The notes under the pieces were generated by a model. That model worked only from the letters and a program-made list of their open reading frames with translations. It did not search any database and was not told the origin of the DNA. This document shows positions 34,364-41,987 of a stretch of DNA of 64,000 nt, in pieces. Position 1 is the stretch's first letter. Each line of letters begins with the position of its first letter. This DNA is from Saliphagus infecundisoli (GTDB lineage Archaea > Halobacteriota > Halobacteria > Halobacteriales > Natrialbaceae), in contig NZ_JAIWHV010000001.1 of the NCBI RefSeq assembly GCF_020177375.1, forward strand, positions 372,001 to 436,000, written 5' to 3'. The translations under genes were made by a program, and so were the position numbers.

Positions 34364-35022
34364 GACCGATCACGCTCGTCGGCGCCCTCGATCCGGCGGA
34401 GCGCCTCGATCGCCCGGCGCTCGTCGTCCTCGGTCGGCTCCCGGCCGCCGTACCGGACGTCCTCGAAGAGTTCCGTGAGGACCTCCACGTCCCGCTCGTC
34501 GATCCCGGCCCGGACCGCCGCTCGGGCGAACTCCCCGGTGGTCCTCGCCCGCCGGTTCGACACCGAGAGCGCCCGCGTCATCTCCCGCCACGCGCGATGG
34601 ACGTCGTTCTCGACGGCGTCGCCTTCGAGACGGTCGGCGGCGGCTCCGGCGGCCTCCGCGACGGTCTCGAGCGGTTCCTCGTCGTCCGGATCGTCGGATT
34701 CCTCGGATCCGTCGAGGGGGTCGGGACTCCCTTCGACCGAGACGTCCTGATCGGCCGGCCGGCGGAGCATCCGGTAGACGGTCGCCAGGGCGAGGAGTCC
34801 GGCGAACAGGAACGCGATGGGGAGGAGGAGTTCCCAGGGTACGAGTCCGGTGGCCCCGACGGGTTCGCGGGAGTCGTCGTCCTCCGGGTGGACGTCCGAT
34901 CCGTCGGCGGTCACGTCGGGGCCGTCGGCCGGGACGTATGCCGGAAGGGACGACGCGACGACGGCGAGGACGACCAGCGAGACCAGCGCGATAACGGCTC
35001 CCGTCGCGTTATCGCGGCCCAT
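34360..35022 (-). CDS. DUF4129 domain membrane protein
   Basis: A 220-residue protein with an N-terminal helix (VIALVSLVVLAVVASSLPAYV), an acidic outside loop, a second helix (VPWELLLPIAFLFAGLLALATVY), and a cytoplasmic DUF4129 region (VHRAWREMTRALSVSNRRARTTGEFARAAVRAGIDERDVEVLTELFEDVRYGG). The pattern recalls transglutaminase-associated DUF4129 tails. It is first in the DUF4129-DUF58-DUF7519 cluster, with a four-base overlap to the next gene. Confidence 0.82.
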   Translation of the reverse strand: MGRDNATGAVIALVSLVVLAVVASSLPAYVPADGPDVTADGSDVHPEDDDSREPVGATGLVPWELLLPIAFLFAGLLALATVYRMLRRPADQDVSVEGSPDPLDGSEESDDPDDEEPLETVAEAAGAAADRLEGDAVENDVHRAWREMTRALSVSNRRARTTGEFARAAVRAGIDERDVEVLTELFEDVRYGGREPTEDDERRAIEALRRIEGADERDRS

Positions 35023-35105
35023 GGCGTGGTCGTGTCAGCGGACGGTATTAATAACCATCCATACGTATCTTGCCGGGAGAACGCGCTCGGGGTCTTCGAA
35101 CGATC

Positions 35106-36173
35106 TCACTCGGTCGGCGGGCTCCGCTCGGCGACCGCCGCCGACGCGGCCCGCCGGTGGACGATCCCGGTGTTGTTCGCGACGGTTTCCGTGAGTTCGC
35201 GGAGCGCGTCGCCGGTTTCCCCCTCCGCGAGGACGGAGGGCTCGCCCTCGTCGCCGCCCTTCCGGATCGCCGGGTCGAGCGGGATCGAACCGAGGAACGG
35301 GAGGTCGTGCTCGTCGGTGAACTCCCTTCCCCCGCCCTCGCCGAAGATGTCGTGTTCGCTCCCGCAGTCCGGACAGACGAACGTCGCCATGTTCTCGGCG
35401 ATCCCCAGCACGACGGTGTCGTGGCGTGCGAACATCTGGAGCCCCTTCCTGGCGTCGTCCAGGGCGACGTCCTGGGGCGTCGTGACGATCACGCTCCCGG
35501 TGACGGGCATCGTCTGGAGCATCGTCAGCTGGGTGTCACCGGTTCCGGGCGGGAGGTCCACGACGAGGTAGTCGAGGTGACCCCACTCGACGTCCTCCGT
35601 CAGTTGAGTGATCACCTTGTGGACCATCGGCCCCCGCCAGATGACGGGGTCGTCCTCGCCGACCAGAAAGGCCATGCTCATCAGCTTCACGCCGTGTTTC
35701 TCCGGGGGAACCAGGGTATCGGACTCGGTCGTCATCGGCGGCTCGTCGGCGTCGACCATCCGGGGGACGTTCGGGCCGTAGACGTCGGCGTCGAACAGGC
35801 CGACGCGAGCACCCAGATCCGAAAGCCCCGCCGCGATGTTGACCGCGATCGTCGACTTCCCGACGCCGCCTTTCCCGCTCGAGACGGCGATCACGTTCTT
35901 GACGTTCGGGAGGACCGCCTCCTCGCCGCCCGAATCGCGGTCGGGGACGCTCGCCGAGAGCTCGGGATCGATCCCCTCCTCGCCGAGGACCGCCCGGACC
36001 TCGCCGGCAATCGCCGTCTCGGTCGGGGAGTACGGCGCCCCGAGCGCGAGGTCGATCGCCACGTCGTCGCCGTCGACGGTGACCTCGTTTACGAGCCCCA
36101 GCGAGACGATGTCGTCGCCGAGATCGGGGTCCTCGACGGTCCGAAGCAGGTCGAAAACGGCGTCGTCGTCCAT
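35106..36173 (-). CDS. mrp: Mrp/NBP35 family P-loop ATPase (Fe-S carrier)
   Basis: A 355-residue protein. Residues 1-75 are a DUF59/MIP18 domain (LRTVEDPDLGDDIVSLGLV). The ATPase domain has the deviant Walker A SSGKGGVGKSTIAVN, VGLFDADVYGPNVPRM, and DLPPGTGDTQLT. A CPDC pair (FVCPDCGSEHDIFG) near residue 280 can bridge an iron-sulfur cluster between two subunits. It carries Fe-S clusters to apoproteins. The C-terminus is acidic with a short unique tail. Confidence 0.92.
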   Translation of the reverse strand: MDDDAVFDLLRTVEDPDLGDDIVSLGLVNEVTVDGDDVAIDLALGAPYSPTETAIAGEVRAVLGEEGIDPELSASVPDRDSGGEEAVLPNVKNVIAVSSGKGGVGKSTIAVNIAAGLSDLGARVGLFDADVYGPNVPRMVDADEPPMTTESDTLVPPEKHGVKLMSMAFLVGEDDPVIWRGPMVHKVITQLTEDVEWGHLDYLVVDLPPGTGDTQLTMLQTMPVTGSVIVTTPQDVALDDARKGLQMFARHDTVVLGIAENMATFVCPDCGSEHDIFGEGGGREFTDEHDLPFLGSIPLDPAIRKGGDEGEPSVLAEGETGDALRELTETVANNTGIVHRRAASAAVAERSPPTE

Positions 36174-36216
36174 GGCGGGGATGGGCGACGGCCGTCGAAA
36201 AGGGTTGTGCTGTGGG

Positions 36217-36519
36217 TCAGGGCCGGAAGTCAAAGCGCGGTCCGCCGAACTCGGCGGGATCGGGCTCGAGTTCGACCCCGCTCTCGAACCGAACGAAGTT
36301 GAGGTAAAACGGGCGGCCACATCCCTCCGTCCGTTCTCGCTCCCCGCACTCGAAGACGATCCCGTCGGCGGCCTCGCGCGCTTCGAGGGGGTCGTCGAGG
36401 GTCGCGTACTCCCACCCCGGCTGGGCCGTAAGCGTCACCGACCGGTCGGCGATCTCGGGCGGGCGCTCGACATCGATCACGGCCCCGCAGTGAGGACAGG
36501 TGTAGCTGACCGAAACCAT
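36217..36519 (-). CDS. Zinc-ribbon-like small protein, unknown function
   Basis: A 100-residue protein: YTCPHCGAVIDVERPPEI at the N-terminus and FECGERERTEGCGRPFYLNFV in the second half, so two cysteine pairs that probably bind one zinc. I recognise no family name. It is transcribed away from the eIF2B-like gene, with 74 bases between starts. Confidence 0.65.
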   Translation of the reverse strand: MVSVSYTCPHCGAVIDVERPPEIADRSVTLTAQPGWEYATLDDPLEAREAADGIVFECGERERTEGCGRPFYLNFVRFESGVELEPDPAEFGGPRFDFRP

Positions 36520-36593
36520 ACCCCTCCTACCCGTCGACGGACCCTAAGCCCTCGCACCAGAACACCTTTTGCTCGCCCCGCGGAGACCCTCGT

Positions 36594-37445
36594 ATGATCG
36601 ACGAAACGGTCGAGGAGCTCCGCGAGATGCAGACCCACAGCTCCTCGGTCGTCGCCGTAAAGGCGACGCGCTCGCTCGAGGAACTCCTAGAGCGGGAGTT
36701 CGCCACCGTCGAGGAGTACGTCAGGGACCTGGAGCGAAACGGCGCGGTGTTGCGCCGGTCGAACCCCTCGCATGCCTCCCTCCAGAACGCCGTCCGCGAG
36801 GTCGTCGAGACGGTCGCCGACGCCGACTGTGGCTCCGTCGAGGAGGCCAAGGAACTCACCCGGGAGCGGATCGACGCCGTCGTCACTCGCGTCGAGAACG
36901 GGAAGGAACGCGCCGCCGAAAACGCTGCCGACTTCCTTGCCGACGGCGCGACCCTGTTGACCCACGACTACTCCTCGACGGTCGAGGCCGCTCTCGCGGG
37001 CGCGACCGCGGACGGAAAGAGCTTCGAGGTCTACGTCACCGAGGCCCGCCCGCGCTACGTCGGCCGCAAGACCGCCCGCAAGCTTTCCGCGATCGACGGC
37101 ATCGACGTCACCCTCATCACCGACAGCGCGAGCGGCTACTTCCTCGAGGACTGTGACCGGGTCGTCGTCGGAATGGACTGCATCGTCGGCGAGACCCTCT
37201 ACAACCGGATCGGCACCTTCCCGATCACCGCCGCCGCGAACCAACTCGAGGTGCCGGTGACGGTGCTCGGCTCGGCCGCGAAGATCATCACCGACGGGTT
37301 CGCGTTCGAAAACGAGTTTCGCCCCCCGAGCGAGGTCATGTTAGAGCCCACGGAGGGGTTTTCGATCGAGAACCCCAACTACGACGCGACGCCGATCGAC
37401 CTGCTCTCGGGCGTGGTCACCGACGACGGTTACCTCTCGTTTTGA
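36594..37445 (+). CDS. eIF2B alpha/ribose-1,5-bisphosphate isomerase family protein
   Basis: A 283-residue eIF2B-alpha-like protein: an N-terminal helical half (VEELREMQTHSSSVVAVKATRSLEELL) and a Rossmann-like half with HDYSSTVEAAL, VTEARPRY, VTLITDSASGYFL, VVVGMDCIVG, NRIGTFPITAAANQ and VLGSAAKI. Members serve as translation-factor relatives or isomerise ribose-1,5-bisphosphate in the archaeal AMP pathway. I cannot decide which from this sequence. Confidence 0.85.
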   Translation: MIDETVEELREMQTHSSSVVAVKATRSLEELLEREFATVEEYVRDLERNGAVLRRSNPSHASLQNAVREVVETVADADCGSVEEAKELTRERIDAVVTRVENGKERAAENAADFLADGATLLTHDYSSTVEAALAGATADGKSFEVYVTEARPRYVGRKTARKLSAIDGIDVTLITDSASGYFLEDCDRVVVGMDCIVGETLYNRIGTFPITAAANQLEVPVTVLGSAAKIITDGFAFENEFRPPSEVMLEPTEGFSIENPNYDATPIDLLSGVVTDDGYLSF

Positions 37446-37498
37446 CCGTCGAAACCACTGGTTACTCGCGGGCCGAACGGATCGGTAACCGAACAGTC

Positions 37499-37521
37499 AC
37501 TGATCTTCACAGAAGATCAGT
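37499..37521. promoter_or_regulatory. Perfect 10-bp palindrome upstream of the oxidoreductase promoter
   Basis: ACTGATCTTC at 37499-37508 and its exact inverse GAAGATCAGT at 37512-37521 flank ACA. The site ends eight bases before a TATA-like CTTATT (37529-37534). This is where an archaeal activator or repressor dimer would bind. A stem-loop at the end of the eIF2B-like transcript is the alternative, but no T tract follows. Confidence 0.6.
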
Positions 37522-37528
37522 CACAACC

Positions 37529-37534
37529 CTTATT
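37529..37534 (+). promoter_or_regulatory. TATA-like box before the oxidoreductase leader ORF
   Basis: CTTATT at 37529-37534 is centred about 28 bases before the ATG at 37560, placing a leaderless transcript start at that ATG. Confidence 0.45.
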
Positions 37535-37559
37535 CCGGTCGGATCCTCCAGTTCTACCA

Positions 37560-37655
37560 ATGAAGCGTCGGCACAGTTCTCGAACGACAGTACAACTGAC
37601 GATTGGCTGCTCTCCGCTCTCCCGTCGACCGAATAAATCGGAGGTTTCGTCGTGA
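37560..37655 (+). CDS. Possible 31-residue leader peptide coupled to the oxidoreductase
   Basis: The ATG at 37560 opens a 31-residue frame (MKRRHSSRTTVQLTIGCSP at the start) ending in a TGA that overlaps the next gene's GTG by four bases. A TATA-like box at the leaderless position supports transcription starting at this ATG. The ribosome-binding GGAGGT of the oxidoreductase (37640-37645) is inside the frame. The peptide is basic and Ser/Arg-rich, unlike most haloarchaeal proteins, so it may matter for coupling rather than as a protein. Confidence 0.4.
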   Translation: MKRRHSSRTTVQLTIGCSPLSRRPNKSEVSS

Positions 37656-38773
37656 AATTCGACGACATCGGCGTCGGGGTCGTCGGCCTGGGGGGGATGG
37701 GGCAACTCCACGCCAACAGCATGCACGATCTCGGCGCGAGCGTCGTCGCGGGCGCCGACGTCTCCCCGCCCCAGCGCGAGCGCTTCGGACGCGAGTTCGG
37801 GGTCCCGACCTACGAGGACCACGACGACCTCGTCGCCGACGAACACGTCGACGCCGTCGTCGTGACGACCCCGAACCGGTTTCACGAGCCGATCGCCGTC
37901 GCGGCCCTGGAGGCCGGTCGCGACGTCCTGGTCGAGAAACCCCTCGCACACACCTTAGAAAGCGCCGAACGGATCGTAGCGGCCGCGAGAAAGGCCGACG
38001 CCGAGTGCATGGTCGGTTTCCACAACCGCCACACGGCCGGAACGACGATGCTCACCGAACAACACGCCCGCGGGCGCTTTGGCCCCCTCACCCACGTCGA
38101 GGCGAACTACGTCCGCCGCCGGGGAATCCCCGGTCCCGGCTCGTGGTTTACGAACGCCGACCTCGCGGGCGGGGGTGCACTGATCGACATCGGGGTCCAC
38201 GCGTTGGACCTCTCGCTGTACGTCCTCGGCTTCCCGGAGGTCGTCGAGGTCAGCGCCACGACCCGTTCGACGTTCGGCGGGGAGGAGAGCTATGCCGACC
38301 CGGACGGCTTCGGGGAGAACTGGTCGGCCGACTCCGGAACCTACGACGTCGACGACTCCGTCTCCGCGTTCATCCGGTGTGCGGACGGCCGGACGATCAG
38401 TCTCGAAGCCGCGTGGGCGACCAACCGCGAGCCCAGTTCCGAACTTCACGTCCGGGGAACGCAAGCGGGCGCACGCATGGAGATCGGCGGCACCGACCTC
38501 TCGATCCTCGAGACCGGCACCGTCGGCTGTGACCACTACGCCGACACCGACCTGACCGGGGACGCCTCGATCACGGGCTATAAGCAACAGGACCGCGAGT
38601 TCCTCGCCTGCGTCGCCTCCGGCCACGAGCCAGCGACGAACACGGTCGGGGAGGCTCTGACCGTCCAGCGCGTGATCGACGCCATCTACCGCTCGAGCGA
38701 AACCGGGCGGGCCGTCGAGGTCGAACGCCGCGAACACGAGGCCGCGCCGACGATCCGCCGGGAGTCCTCCTGA
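37652..38773 (+). CDS. Gfo/Idh/MocA family NAD(P)-dependent oxidoreductase
   Basis: A 373-residue sugar-dehydrogenase-type enzyme: dinucleotide motif VGVVGLGGMGQLHAN, VVTTPNRFHEPIAVAALEAGRDVLVEKPLA with the family EKP lysine, VGFHNRHT, the AGGGALIDIGVHALDLSLYVLG signature with the active-site Asp and His, and a beta-sheet C-terminal domain. The substrate is probably a sugar or inositol derivative. The GTG at 37652 is set by GGAGGT at 37640-37645. A palindrome and mini-ORF upstream suggest regulation. Confidence 0.87.
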   Translation: MKFDDIGVGVVGLGGMGQLHANSMHDLGASVVAGADVSPPQRERFGREFGVPTYEDHDDLVADEHVDAVVVTTPNRFHEPIAVAALEAGRDVLVEKPLAHTLESAERIVAAARKADAECMVGFHNRHTAGTTMLTEQHARGRFGPLTHVEANYVRRRGIPGPGSWFTNADLAGGGALIDIGVHALDLSLYVLGFPEVVEVSATTRSTFGGEESYADPDGFGENWSADSGTYDVDDSVSAFIRCADGRTISLEAAWATNREPSSELHVRGTQAGARMEIGGTDLSILETGTVGCDHYADTDLTGDASITGYKQQDREFLACVASGHEPATNTVGEALTVQRVIDAIYRSSETGRAVEVERREHEAAPTIRRESS

Positions 38774-38786
38774 TCGCCGTCGCCCA

Positions 38787-39257
38787 TCACATGTGGCCGG
38801 CTCTATTGCTGGACAACTCCCCTGACTCGGAGATTCCGATGATCCACCCCGGGCCACCCTCTCCCACGTACCGTTCTTGGAGCGTCCACGTTTCTACGAT
38901 CGTCTCCGAACCGGATAGCGTCGCCCGTATGGTATACTTCCCGGAGCGATCGAAGACGTCCTCCTCCACCGTCGTATCTCGTGGTGCAAGCGAGAGATCA
39001 TCCGCGTATACAGTCTCGGCGTCTTCGAACACGACCTCTATCGAGAGGTTCTGAGACTCACCCCCGTCGTTGATCAGCTCTAAATCGGCCGGGTGGGTAC
39101 TGACGTAACATTTCGGGACGTTCGGATCGACGCCGTCCGGGTACACGCAGTCCTCGTCTTCCGGAGGATCATCCGGATACCCGTATGGACTCCCGATACA
39201 TCCGGCTCCGACTACCAATAGCAGACAGAGACAGACCCGGATGGTACGTCTTGGCAC
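38787..39257 (-). CDS. Secreted lipoprotein, unknown function
   Basis: A 156-residue protein starting at GTG 39257: a basic start (PRRTIR), a hydrophobic core (VCLCLLLVVGAGC) ending in a lipobox Cys, then a Pro/Asp/Tyr-rich spacer with two cysteines (EDCVY, PKCYV). A beta-rich domain follows (LSIEVVFEDAETVYADDLSLAPRDTTVEEDVF; YTIRATLSG). The plan resembles the lipoprotein at 8079-8525, including the APRD/GPRD turn. GC content is lower than in neighbouring genes. Confidence 0.68.
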   Translation of the reverse strand: MPRRTIRVCLCLLLVVGAGCIGSPYGYPDDPPEDEDCVYPDGVDPNVPKCYVSTHPADLELINDGGESQNLSIEVVFEDAETVYADDLSLAPRDTTVEEDVFDRSGKYTIRATLSGSETIVETWTLQERYVGEGGPGWIIGISESGELSSNRAGHM

Positions 39258-39440
39258 GTATGATGGTCCCGGACGGTCCCCATCATTTTTGCGGTGGCTG
39301 AGGTACTCGCAGCGGCCTCGCCATGGTTCGGCGGTCGCCGTCGCCGTCTCCGAGGTCGTCACTACCGCTTTCCGGACCCATCGATGCCGTCCTCGAAAAC
39401 GAACCCATCCGAAATCCCGCGGGAACTGACGCCGGACCGT

Positions 39441-40190
39441 CTACAGGACGTCGTCGAAGTCGCTGTGGCCGTGGATGTCGACGCCATCCTCGGTGATTTC
39501 ACAGAGGAAGACGCCGTTGCCGCTGCCGGTGTCGCGCTCGACGGCCGACTTGATCCCGCGGGCGGCGATCTCCATCGCCTCCTCGTTCGAGAGTCCCTCC
39601 TCGTACTCCTGTTCGAGCAGGCCGTAGGCGAGTTGCATCCCGCTGCCGGTGACGGTGTAGTCGTCCTCCATCACGCCGCCCGCGGGGTCGATGCTGAAGA
39701 CGTGGCTGCCCTCCTCGTCGACGCCGCCCAGGATCGGGTGGATCGCGAAGAACGGGCCGCCGCGGGCGAAGTTGCCCGCGAGCGTCGCCAGCGCCTCGAT
39801 GCTCAGGTTCTCGCCGTTGCGGGCTTCATAGAGGTTGACCTCCGCGCGGAGGCTCTTGATGAACGACTGGGCGCCGCCGACGCTGCCGACAAGGGTGAGC
39901 GCCGCGGTCGGGTGGATCTGCTCGACCTTCTGGACGTTCTTGTTCGAGACGAACCGGCCGCCGAGGCTCGCGCGCATGTCCGTCGCGATGACGACGCCCT
40001 CCTCGGTCGTCAGCCCGATCGTCGTCGTCCCGGTCTTGTTGACGTTGTCGAGGTCCGCCCGGCTGAACTCGTTTTCGGGCAGCTCCCCCAGTTCGGGCTC
40101 GTAGGGGCTCGTCGCCCGCTGGCCGGAGGTGTCGCCGTCGAGTTGACCGATCCGGTCGGTCGGGTCGGAACCGTGGGTAGGCGTTCGCAT
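39441..40190 (-). CDS. psmB: Proteasome beta subunit
   Basis: A 249-residue beta subunit. A propeptide of about 50 residues ends at KTG, and cleavage exposes the catalytic threonine of TTTIGLTTEEGVVIATDMRAS. Further signatures are the catalytic lysine region SLGGRFVSNKNVQKVEQI, TLVGSVGGAQSFI, and YTVTGSGMQLAYG. It forms the inner rings of the 20S proteasome. A TATA box (ATATAAAT, 40214-40221) lies at leaderless distance from the ATG. Confidence 0.95.
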   Translation of the reverse strand: MRTPTHGSDPTDRIGQLDGDTSGQRATSPYEPELGELPENEFSRADLDNVNKTGTTTIGLTTEEGVVIATDMRASLGGRFVSNKNVQKVEQIHPTAALTLVGSVGGAQSFIKSLRAEVNLYEARNGENLSIEALATLAGNFARGGPFFAIHPILGGVDEEGSHVFSIDPAGGVMEDDYTVTGSGMQLAYGLLEQEYEEGLSNEEAMEIAARGIKSAVERDTGSGNGVFLCEITEDGVDIHGHSDFDDVL

Positions 40191-40213
40191 TGGCAGTCAT
40201 TACGCTCGGGCGC

Positions 40214-40221
40214 ATATAAAT
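40214..40221 (-). promoter_or_regulatory. TATA box of psmB
   Basis: ATATAAAT (minus strand ATTTATAT) is centred 27 bases before the psmB ATG at 40190. Confidence 0.65.
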
Positions 40222-40261
40222 CATCGGCGTTCCGTTCCGACGGGCCGGAACCCTGGCCCTT

Positions 40262-40687
40262 TTAAACCGGCTCGAACCGGTAGCCGTCCCACTCCTGGCT
40301 CTCGGGTTCCTTGATTCCCGCCCCGGGATCGCGAAGTTCCTCGGCGTAGACCGGCCGAACTTCCGTCCCGCTCTCGACCGGTTCGGTCAGTTGGCCGATT
40401 GCGCGGACCGGCTCGCCCTCTACAGTGAACTCGACGATCGCGACGTGGTTCGGTTCGCGGACGCCCGGCGGCGTCGCGTGGGAGGTCGTCCAGGTGACGA
40501 CCCGCGCGGTGTGCTCGCTCAGATCGACGGTGCCGACGGGCTCCTCGCCGTCGGGCCCCAGCGGGTGGGGCGGGTAGCCGAGCGAGCCATCGGCGTAGCG
40601 GGCGGCCGCCATCGGCGGCTCGCCGTTCTCGCTATCGTCCGTCCCGTCGGCACCCGCGGCCTCCCCGCTCTCGCCGGCGCCGCTCAT
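40262..40687 (-). CDS. DUF35-type OB-fold protein, thiolase partner
   Basis: A 141-residue protein: an acidic Ala/Gly-rich tail of 25 residues, RYADGSLGYPPHPLGPDGEEP, and an OB-fold (TARVVTWTTSHATPPGVREPNHVAIVEFTVEGEPVRAIGQL). DUF35 proteins partner thiolase-like acyltransferases and usually carry a four-cysteine zinc ribbon before the OB fold; here I see no cysteines at all. The start overlaps the thiolase stop by four bases, which supports one complex. Confidence 0.78.
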   Translation of the reverse strand: MSGAGESGEAAGADGTDDSENGEPPMAAARYADGSLGYPPHPLGPDGEEPVGTVDLSEHTARVVTWTTSHATPPGVREPNHVAIVEFTVEGEPVRAIGQLTEPVESGTEVRPVYAEELRDPGAGIKEPESQEWDGYRFEPV

Positions 40688-41841
40688 ACGCCCGCCTCCA
40701 TGATCGTCGTGATGACGCAGTTGCCGAAGCCGCCGACGTTACAACAGAGGCCGACGTCCGCCTCGACCTGGCGCGGGCCGGCCTCGCCGACCAGTTGCTC
40801 GTAGACCTCGACCGCCTGGGCGACGCCGCTCGCTCCGAGGGGATGGCCCTTCGATTTGAGCCCGCCGGAGGTGTTGATCGGGAACTCGCCGTCACGGTCG
40901 GTGTACCCCTCGTCGACGAGTTGCCAGGACTCGCCCTGCTCTGCGAAGCCCAGCCCCTCCATCTGGAGGAATTCGAGGATGGTGAACATGTCGTGGAGTT
41001 CGGCGACGTCGATCTCCTCGGGACCGTAGCCGCTCATTTCGTAGGCCTCCCGGCCGCTCTCGACGACCCCTCCCATCACCGTCGGGTCGGGCCGTTCGTG
41101 GACGACGTGGGTGTCGGTCGCGCCCGAAATGCCCGAGATCAGGGCGTAGTCGTCCGTGTACTCCCGGGCCACGGATTCCGGGCACAAGAGGAGGGCGGCC
41201 GAGCCGTCGGTGATCGGACAGAAGTCGTAGAGTCTGAGGGGATCGGCGACCATCGGGCTCTCGAGGACGGTCTCCAGATCCACTTCCTTCCGGAACTGGG
41301 CGTTGGGGTTGTCCACCCCGTTTCTGTGATTTTTCACTGCTACTTTCCCCAGGCTCTCGCGAGGTGCGTCGAACCGTTCGAGGTAGTGCCTGGCGGTCAT
41401 TCCCGCGAACGACGGGAGGGTGAGCCCGTGTTTGTACTCGCAGGGATGGGTGATCGAGGCGATGACGTCCGTGCTCTCGCCGGTCGTCCGATGGGTCATC
41501 TTCTCGCCGCCCACCAGCAGGGTCATCTCGCTCGCGCCGCTCGCGATCGACTGCCAGGCGGCGTGGATCCCCGCGCCGCCACTCGAACTCGTCTGATCGA
41601 TCCGGGCGGCATAGGCCGGCATCGCTCCCAGGTCGTGAGCGAGGGCGTTCATCGTCCCGCCCTGGCCCTCGAACTCGCCGCTGGCCATGTTCGAGACGTA
41701 GAGGTGCTCGAGTTCCCCGGGCTCGACGCCGGCGTCCTCGAGACAGGCGACCCCGGCCTCGGCGAGCAAGTCGAGGATCCACTCGCCCTCCCGATTCCCG
41801 AAGGGGGTCATCGAGGCACCGATCACTGCGACTGGTTCCAT
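40684..41841 (-). CDS. Thiolase family protein (acetyl-CoA acetyltransferase-like)
   Basis: A 385-residue SCP-x/archaeal-type thiolase: MEPVAVIGASMTPFGNREG, YVSNMASGEFEGQG, IDQTSSSGGAGIHAAWQSI, ELHDMFTILEF, INTSGGLKSKGHPLGASG with the catalytic HPLGA, and CCNVGGFG near the end. The Cys usual in the first motif (the SSxSG region) is absent; I see Ser there. Archaeal members can act with DUF35 in acetoacetyl-CoA formation for isoprenoids or in fatty-acyl degradation. The ATG at 41841 has a TATA box at leaderless distance. Confidence 0.85.
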   Translation of the reverse strand: MEPVAVIGASMTPFGNREGEWILDLLAEAGVACLEDAGVEPGELEHLYVSNMASGEFEGQGGTMNALAHDLGAMPAYAARIDQTSSSGGAGIHAAWQSIASGASEMTLLVGGEKMTHRTTGESTDVIASITHPCEYKHGLTLPSFAGMTARHYLERFDAPRESLGKVAVKNHRNGVDNPNAQFRKEVDLETVLESPMVADPLRLYDFCPITDGSAALLLCPESVAREYTDDYALISGISGATDTHVVHERPDPTVMGGVVESGREAYEMSGYGPEEIDVAELHDMFTILEFLQMEGLGFAEQGESWQLVDEGYTDRDGEFPINTSGGLKSKGHPLGASGVAQAVEVYEQLVGEAGPRQVEADVGLCCNVGGFGNCVITTIMEAGV

Positions 41842-41864
41842 ACTCGACGGCACTCGGGTCAGCG

Positions 41865-41872
41865 ATTTATAG
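41865..41872 (-). promoter_or_regulatory. TATA box of the thiolase-DUF35 operon
   Basis: ATTTATAG (minus strand CTATAAAT) is centred about 27 bases before the thiolase ATG at 41841. Confidence 0.65.
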
Positions 41873-41987
41873 GTGAGGGTCGGGCGGGCCGCCGCCGGTG
41901 AAAACCTGCTTATTCCTTCGGGGCCAACGCCGCCCCATGGAACGGAGAGCCGGGGATCCTGCCGCCGTCTCCCGGAGGGGATAGCCC

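Noticed and set aside
32798-34750. 650-codon plus-strand frame over the DUF58 and DUF4129 genes
   Set aside because: It is Arg/Pro/Gly-rich with no domain, opposite to genes with membrane helices and family motifs.
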